Below are positions 4,471-5,740 of a DNA stretch of 5,740 nt, piece by piece. Location of the stretch: contig CANQSE010000144.1 in assembly GCA_947626405.1 (NCBI GenBank), positions 1 through 5,740 of the forward strand. Direction: 5' to 3'. Positions within the stretch are counted from its first letter, which is position 1; the number at the start of each line of letters is the position of its first letter. Origin of the DNA: an uncultured Acetatifactor sp. Its GTDB lineage: Bacteria; Bacillota; Clostridia; Lachnospirales; Lachnospiraceae. The translations under genes were made by a program, and so were the position numbers. The notes below the pieces were generated by a model that saw only the letters and a program-made list of their open reading frames with translations, did no database searches and was not told the origin of the DNA.

Positions 4471-5740
4471 TTACCGTACCGTTACCGTCATCTTTACTCT
4501 TTCATATTCCGGCGGCAAATCCTGACTGTGCGTCATTGTCAGAACGGGCGTGCCGTCCTTGGAAAAATGAACGCGCCGGATCTTCGGTCGTATGTTTCTG
4601 TCGCCGGGCGCCGCAACCCCGTGGTAGGTTATATATGTATCACCGTATTCATCCACGAAAAAGGCGTGATGGCCGCTTCCGTATTCTCCCTCTACAAAAT
4701 TTGACGCAAGCGCCGGCGCTGAGGATATCTCCCAGTTTGAGACATCACAGAGATCCTTTCCGATCACGGCCGTCAACATGCCGATCACATAGCTGTGCCC
4801 TCTTGCGTCTCCTCCAGAATAATACAGATACACCTTATCCTCAGTAACAAGAGGGTAAGGTCCCTCGTTGTTGTCCGTGCCCTCAGTGTGTTCCCAGCCG
4901 AAGCGCGGTCTTTTGAGAAGCACGGGAAAGGATAAAAGCTGATGGGGCTTCTGCGGGTCTATGCGGGCTATCATCAGCATTGAGCCGCTGTCGGTTCCCT
5001 CCCAGGTTCTGAAAGACCAGACCGCATAGGTTGTCCCCGCGGCCTCAAAGCATGTCATGTCAAGGGTAATTCCGTTTTTGCCGTCCCCAAGGGGATTGAC
5101 GCCAAGGTTTCTTCCGTCCGGCATCACACATCTTTCAGGGGCGCTCCAATGAGAAGGATTCATAATATCCCCGCCGTCCTGCAACGTCATTACATAACAC
5201 TGCGGATCGAATCCCTCAACAGTCAGCGCACAGAATATGCGCAGTTTCCCTCCGACTATATGAAATTCCGGCGCCCAGAACGTGTTTTTGAACCGGCTTG
5301 TCTCCGCGGACAAAAGAATCGCATGCTCCGCTCCCTCCCGAAACAGCGCCTCCGGAGCGGCTGCCTTTCTGACCTCGAACGTCTTGTCGCCGTTGGCATC
5401 GTTTGTGCCGATAAAGTAATAGCTGCCGCCGTAATACATCACCACGGGGTCTCCCCACGGGTGTTCCTCCACCGGACAGGGAAAGCGTCTCACCGCGATC
5501 CGTCCGCAGATTGTTTTGACACCCGGTTTATTAAGCTCCGCCTCGTCAGTATCCCACAGAATATGCTTCCTGTGAACTGAACCGTCGGTATAACTTACCT
5601 CTGCATATACGTCCGCAAGCTCCCCCGCGTCATGTATTACAACCGATTCCGGAACGCTTAAGGATGCAAACTTAACCGTGACATTCCGCTCAAGAAGCTT
5701 CCTCGCCAGGTCTTCTGGAATGGGCAGGGAAACCGCCTTT
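4471..5740 (-). CDS. GH43-family glycosidase with preceding Ig-like (Big_4-type) domain; 5' end outside window
   Basis: The frame is open to the right edge, so the visible 422 residues are the C-terminal part of a larger protein. The in-frame GTG at 5493 is internal, not a start. Visible residues about 40-82 look like a Big_4-type bacterial Ig-like domain (VSYTDGSV, HILWD, ELNKPGVKTICG). Residues about 84-405 form a GH43 five-bladed propeller domain. Likely catalytic acids are the base D97 in WGDPVVMYYGGSYYFIGTND, the pKa-tuning D227 in GITLDMT and the acid E292 in TDNNEGPYPLV. KNTFWAPEFHI (151-161) and VEGEYGSGHHAFF (349-361) are further family hallmarks. GH43 enzymes remove or cut arabinose or xylose units of plant polysaccharides; alpha-L-arabinofuranosidase is the likeliest activity, but the subfamily cannot be fixed by eye. 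No C-terminal anchor follows the last blade. Any signal peptide or further module lies upstream. The gene is probably first or early in a unit with deoC and the aminopeptidase. Confidence 0.88.
   Translation of the reverse strand, partial: KAVSLPIPEDLARKLLERNVTVKFASLSVPESVVIHDAGELADVYAEVSYTDGSVHRKHILWDTDEAELNKPGVKTICGRIAVRRFPCPVEEHPWGDPVVMYYGGSYYFIGTNDANGDKTFEVRKAAAPEALFREGAEHAILLSAETSRFKNTFWAPEFHIVGGKLRIFCALTVEGFDPQCYVMTLQDGGDIMNPSHWSAPERCVMPDGRNLGVNPLGDGKNGITLDMTCFEAAGTTYAVWSFRTWEGTDSGSMLMIARIDPQKPHQLLSFPVLLKRPRFGWEHTEGTDNNEGPYPLVTEDKVYLYYSGGDARGHSYVIGMLTAVIGKDLCDVSNWEISSAPALASNFVEGEYGSGHHAFFVDEYGDTYITYHGVAAPGDRNIRPKIRRVHFSKDGTPVLTMTHSQDLPPEYERVKMTVTVR

Noticed and set aside
4471..5493. GH43 gene as a complete 340-residue protein starting at GTG 5493.
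   Set aside because: The frame is open and coding-like to 5740 with an Ig-like domain, and no Shine-Dalgarno precedes the GTG.

Overview
The window looks like chromosomal DNA from a low-to-moderate GC anaerobic Firmicute, most likely a gut Lachnospiraceae (Clostridia). This rests on an ATP-type PEP carboxykinase with a strong purine-rich Shine-Dalgarno, a three-domain M24 aminopeptidase P, a class I DeoC, a GH43 enzyme joined to a bacterial Ig-like domain, and a membrane-spanning XRE regulator. The assignment is by protein resemblance only; no search was run.

Layout. 1-650 (minus): 5' part of pckA, running off the left edge. 651-797: the pckA control region, with a near-consensus sigma-A-type promoter, an 11-bp palindrome abutting the -35 box, and a stem-loop in the predicted leader. 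798-1060 (minus): a broken small reading frame, probably a gene remnant, in two frames. 996-1058 (plus): promoter, operator-like dyad and ribosome binding site of the next gene. 1059-1853 (plus): an XRE-family helix-turn-helix protein with about six membrane segments and clearly lower GC than its neighbours. 1850-1894 (plus): a 14-codon frame overlapping its stop codon, perhaps the stump of a lost partner gene. 1920-3719 (minus): complete Xaa-Pro aminopeptidase. 3756-4412 (minus): complete deoxyribose-phosphate aldolase. 4471-5740 (minus): C-terminal part of a GH43 glycosidase preceded by an Ig-like domain, running off the right edge.

How the parts fit. GH43, deoC and the aminopeptidase gene lie head to tail on the minus strand with gaps of 58 and 36 bases and could be one transcription unit reading from the right edge. 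The products are catabolic (hemicellulose side chains, deoxynucleosides, proline peptides), but they do not form an obvious single pathway. pckA has its own promoter. The XRE gene is the only plus-strand gene. Its own promoter carries a perfect dyad exactly between the -35 and -10 boxes, a layout typical of autorepression. Its composition and the broken frames on both sides suggest it arrived as a small cassette between pckA and the catabolic cluster. I see no tRNA, rRNA, CRISPR array, insertion sequence or convincing intrinsic terminator.
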